From Rubritepida sp. (GTDB lineage Bacteria; Pseudomonadota; Alphaproteobacteria; Acetobacterales; Acetobacteraceae), in the NCBI GenBank assembly GCA_022843345.1, contig JALHNW010000105.1:1-6512 (forward strand): a DNA stretch of 6,512 nt. Direction: 5' to 3'. Of the stretch, positions 5,579-6,512 are shown piece after piece. A model generated the notes under the pieces. It was not told the origin of the DNA. It searched no databases and saw nothing but the letters and a program-made list of their open reading frames with translations. The position numbers were made by a program, and so were the translations under genes. The first letter of the stretch is position 1; every line of letters starts with the position of its first letter.

Positions 5579-6063
5579 ATGGACCCCAACGCGGCGCGCG
5601 CCAACGCGAATGCCTCCATCACCGTCGCCTCGCGCACCGCATCGCGGTCGCCGCCGAACACGCAGCGCCGGTGCAGCACCCCATGCGGCCCCGCGGCGGC
5701 CAGGTGCACCAGACCCACCGGCTTCTCCGCGCTGCCGCCGCCCGGCCCGGCGACGCCGGTGCAGGACACCGCGACCGTGGCGCCCGATCGCGCCAGCGCA
5801 CCCTCCGCCATCCGCCGCGCCACCGGTTCGCTGACGGCGCCCTCCGCCGCCAGCACGGATTCCGGCACGCCGACCATCGCCACCTTGGCGGCATTGGCGT
5901 AGGTCACGAACCCCGCCAGCACCACGTCCGACGAGCCCGCCACCGCCGTCAGCGCCGCGCAGACCAGCCCGCCCGTGCAGGATTCCGCCGTCGCCAGCGT
6001 GGCGCCCGCCGCGCGGAACTCCGCCAGCAGCGCCGCCGCCTGCGCCCGCATCGCCTCGTCCAT
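5575..6063 (-). CDS. CinA C-terminal-domain protein, PncC-like nicotinamide-nucleotide amidase
   Basis: This 162-residue protein consists only of the CinA C-terminal domain and matches stand-alone PncC in length (about 165). Signatures are TAESCTGG (25-32), the GSS-to-K60 stretch ending VTYANAAK (53-60), [16 protein letters not shown] (75-90), and [11 protein letters not shown] followed by KPVGLVHLA (100-123). In characterised members this domain deamidates nicotinamide mononucleotide to nicotinate mononucleotide, recycling the NMN released by NAD-dependent DNA ligase. S28 and K60 lie in the conserved motifs that form the active site in those enzymes. The N-terminal MoeA-like domain of full-length CinA is absent, so a role in DNA uptake is not implied. 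I choose ATG at 6063, which overlaps the pgpA stop as TGATG; in-frame ATG at 6072 and GTG at 6066 are alternatives adding three or one residues. The 3' end overlaps the pseudoprotease start. The frame stays open upstream to 6381, but that is out-of-frame pgpA sequence. Confidence 0.9.
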   Translation of the reverse strand: MDEAMRAQAAALLAEFRAAGATLATAESCTGGLVCAALTAVAGSSDVVLAGFVTYANAAKVAMVGVPESVLAAEGAVSEPVARRMAEGALARSGATVAVSCTGVAGPGGGSAEKPVGLVHLAAAGPHGVLHRRCVFGGDRDAVREATVMEAFALARAALGSI

Positions 6064-6500
6064 CACGTCCATGCCCCCATGCCCCAGGCGATCGCGCCCG
6101 CCATCAACCCCGCCGCCAGGTCGTCGCCCATCACGCCCAGCGCGTCGTGCCGCCGGTCCAGCCAGCCCACCGGCCCGGGCTTGCGCACGTCGAACAGGCG
6201 GAACAGCGCGAAGGCCATCAGCACCCCCCACCAGGTCGGCGGCGCCAGGGCGAGCGCCAGCGCCATCCCCGCCGCCTCGTCCACCACCACCCAGCCGGGG
6301 TCGTCCGCCGCCGCCGGCAGCCGCGCCAGCGCCCAGAACCCCGCCAGGGTGAAGGCCGCGCCCGCCAGCAGGCAGCCCCACCAGGGCAAGGCGGCCAGCG
6401 GCAGCACGGCGAGGCTGCCCCAGGTGCCCGGCGCCGGCCGCAGCCGGCCGATCCCGCCAAGCGAGGCGACCAGGGCGGCCGCTGCCGTCACGCCTCGCAT
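6063..6500 (-). CDS. pgpA: Phosphatidylglycerophosphatase A
   Basis: This is an inner-membrane enzyme that dephosphorylates phosphatidylglycerophosphate to phosphatidylglycerol, the last step of that pathway. The 145-residue translation has the PgpA motifs in order: [17 protein letters not shown] (23-39), [15 protein letters not shown] (69-83), [16 protein letters not shown] (100-115) and [14 protein letters not shown] (122-135). The acidic D74/E75 and D126/D127 belong to the conserved residues linked to Mg-dependent catalysis. Hydrophobic stretches at about 28-59, 76-100 and 128-144 fit its membrane helices. It is slightly shorter than E. coli PgpA (about 170), mostly at the N-terminus. The start is uncertain: ATG at 6500 is used here, but GTG at 6491 would overlap a TGA in another frame as GTGA, like the other junctions of this operon. 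The frame also stays open to the window edge. It is the first visible gene of the coupled pgpA-cinA-pseudoprotease set; in related genomes ispDF often lies just upstream, outside this window. Confidence 0.92.
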   Translation of the reverse strand: MRGVTAAAALVASLGGIGRLRPAPGTWGSLAVLPLAALPWWGCLLAGAAFTLAGFWALARLPAAADDPGWVVVDEAAGMALALALAPPTWWGVLMAFALFRLFDVRKPGPVGWLDRRHDALGVMGDDLAAGLMAGAIAWGMGAWT

Positions 6501-6512
6501 CCCGTGGGCGCG

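Noticed and set aside
4598..5902. Plus-strand open frame of 434 codons opposite the pseudoprotease and cinA genes
   Set aside because: It is Arg/His/Pro-rich with no domain and antisense to two well-supported coupled genes. It is a GC-driven shadow frame.
6064..6381. N-terminal extension of the CinA-domain protein (106 extra codons)
   Set aside because: The extension is Gly/Ala/Arg-rich out-of-frame pgpA sequence. The CinA domain begins at the ATG overlapping the pgpA stop, and the length then matches PncC.
1..6512. CRISPR array, tRNA/rRNA, insertion sequence, toxin-antitoxin or phage genes
   Set aside because: I saw no regularly spaced repeats, no tRNA cloverleaf, no transposase or integrase motif, and no pair of small overlapping genes of that kind. 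Composition is uniform across the window, with no sign of recent transfer.

Overview
The window is GC-rich, densely coded bacterial DNA with almost every third codon position G or C. A Bug/TctC-type solute receptor, a DUF1194 protein, a CBS-pair protein and a pgpA-cinA pair together suggest an alphaproteobacterium, most likely a Roseomonas-like member of the Acetobacteraceae. That placement is inferred from gene content and style, not from a marker gene. I see no rRNA, tRNA, CRISPR array, insertion sequence or phage gene.

Left part (1-3740), mostly plus strand. The 5' end of a minus-strand DUF1194 gene leaves the window at base 1. It diverges from a gene for a periplasmic Bug/TctC solute receptor (213-1175). 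A strong hairpin follows, then a CBS-pair protein (GTG start at 1304), a large ThDP-dependent enzyme of the acetolactate-synthase superfamily (1799-3481), and a 59-residue lipoprotein (3561-3740). GC-rich hairpins lie just after the receptor, the ThDP enzyme and the lipoprotein. Two TAGGCT -10-like elements with fitting -35 boxes lie before the receptor and the ThDP enzyme. These plus-strand genes therefore look like separate short transcription units, not one pathway operon.

Right part (3784-6512), minus strand. Read in transcription order, it holds pgpA, a stand-alone CinA C-terminal-domain protein (PncC-like), a trypsin-fold/PDZ protein and, after about 100 bases, a YhaK-type pirin. The first three are joined by overlapping stop and start codons (TGATG, then ATGA), a typical translationally coupled operon. 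It combines phosphatidylglycerol synthesis, probable NMN deamidation and a protease-like protein.

The most notable observation is that the trypsin-fold/PDZ protein appears to have lost all three catalytic-triad residues and has no visible export signal. It is best read as a cytosolic pseudoprotease. Otherwise the region looks like ordinary chromosome. I found no convincing new multi-gene system.
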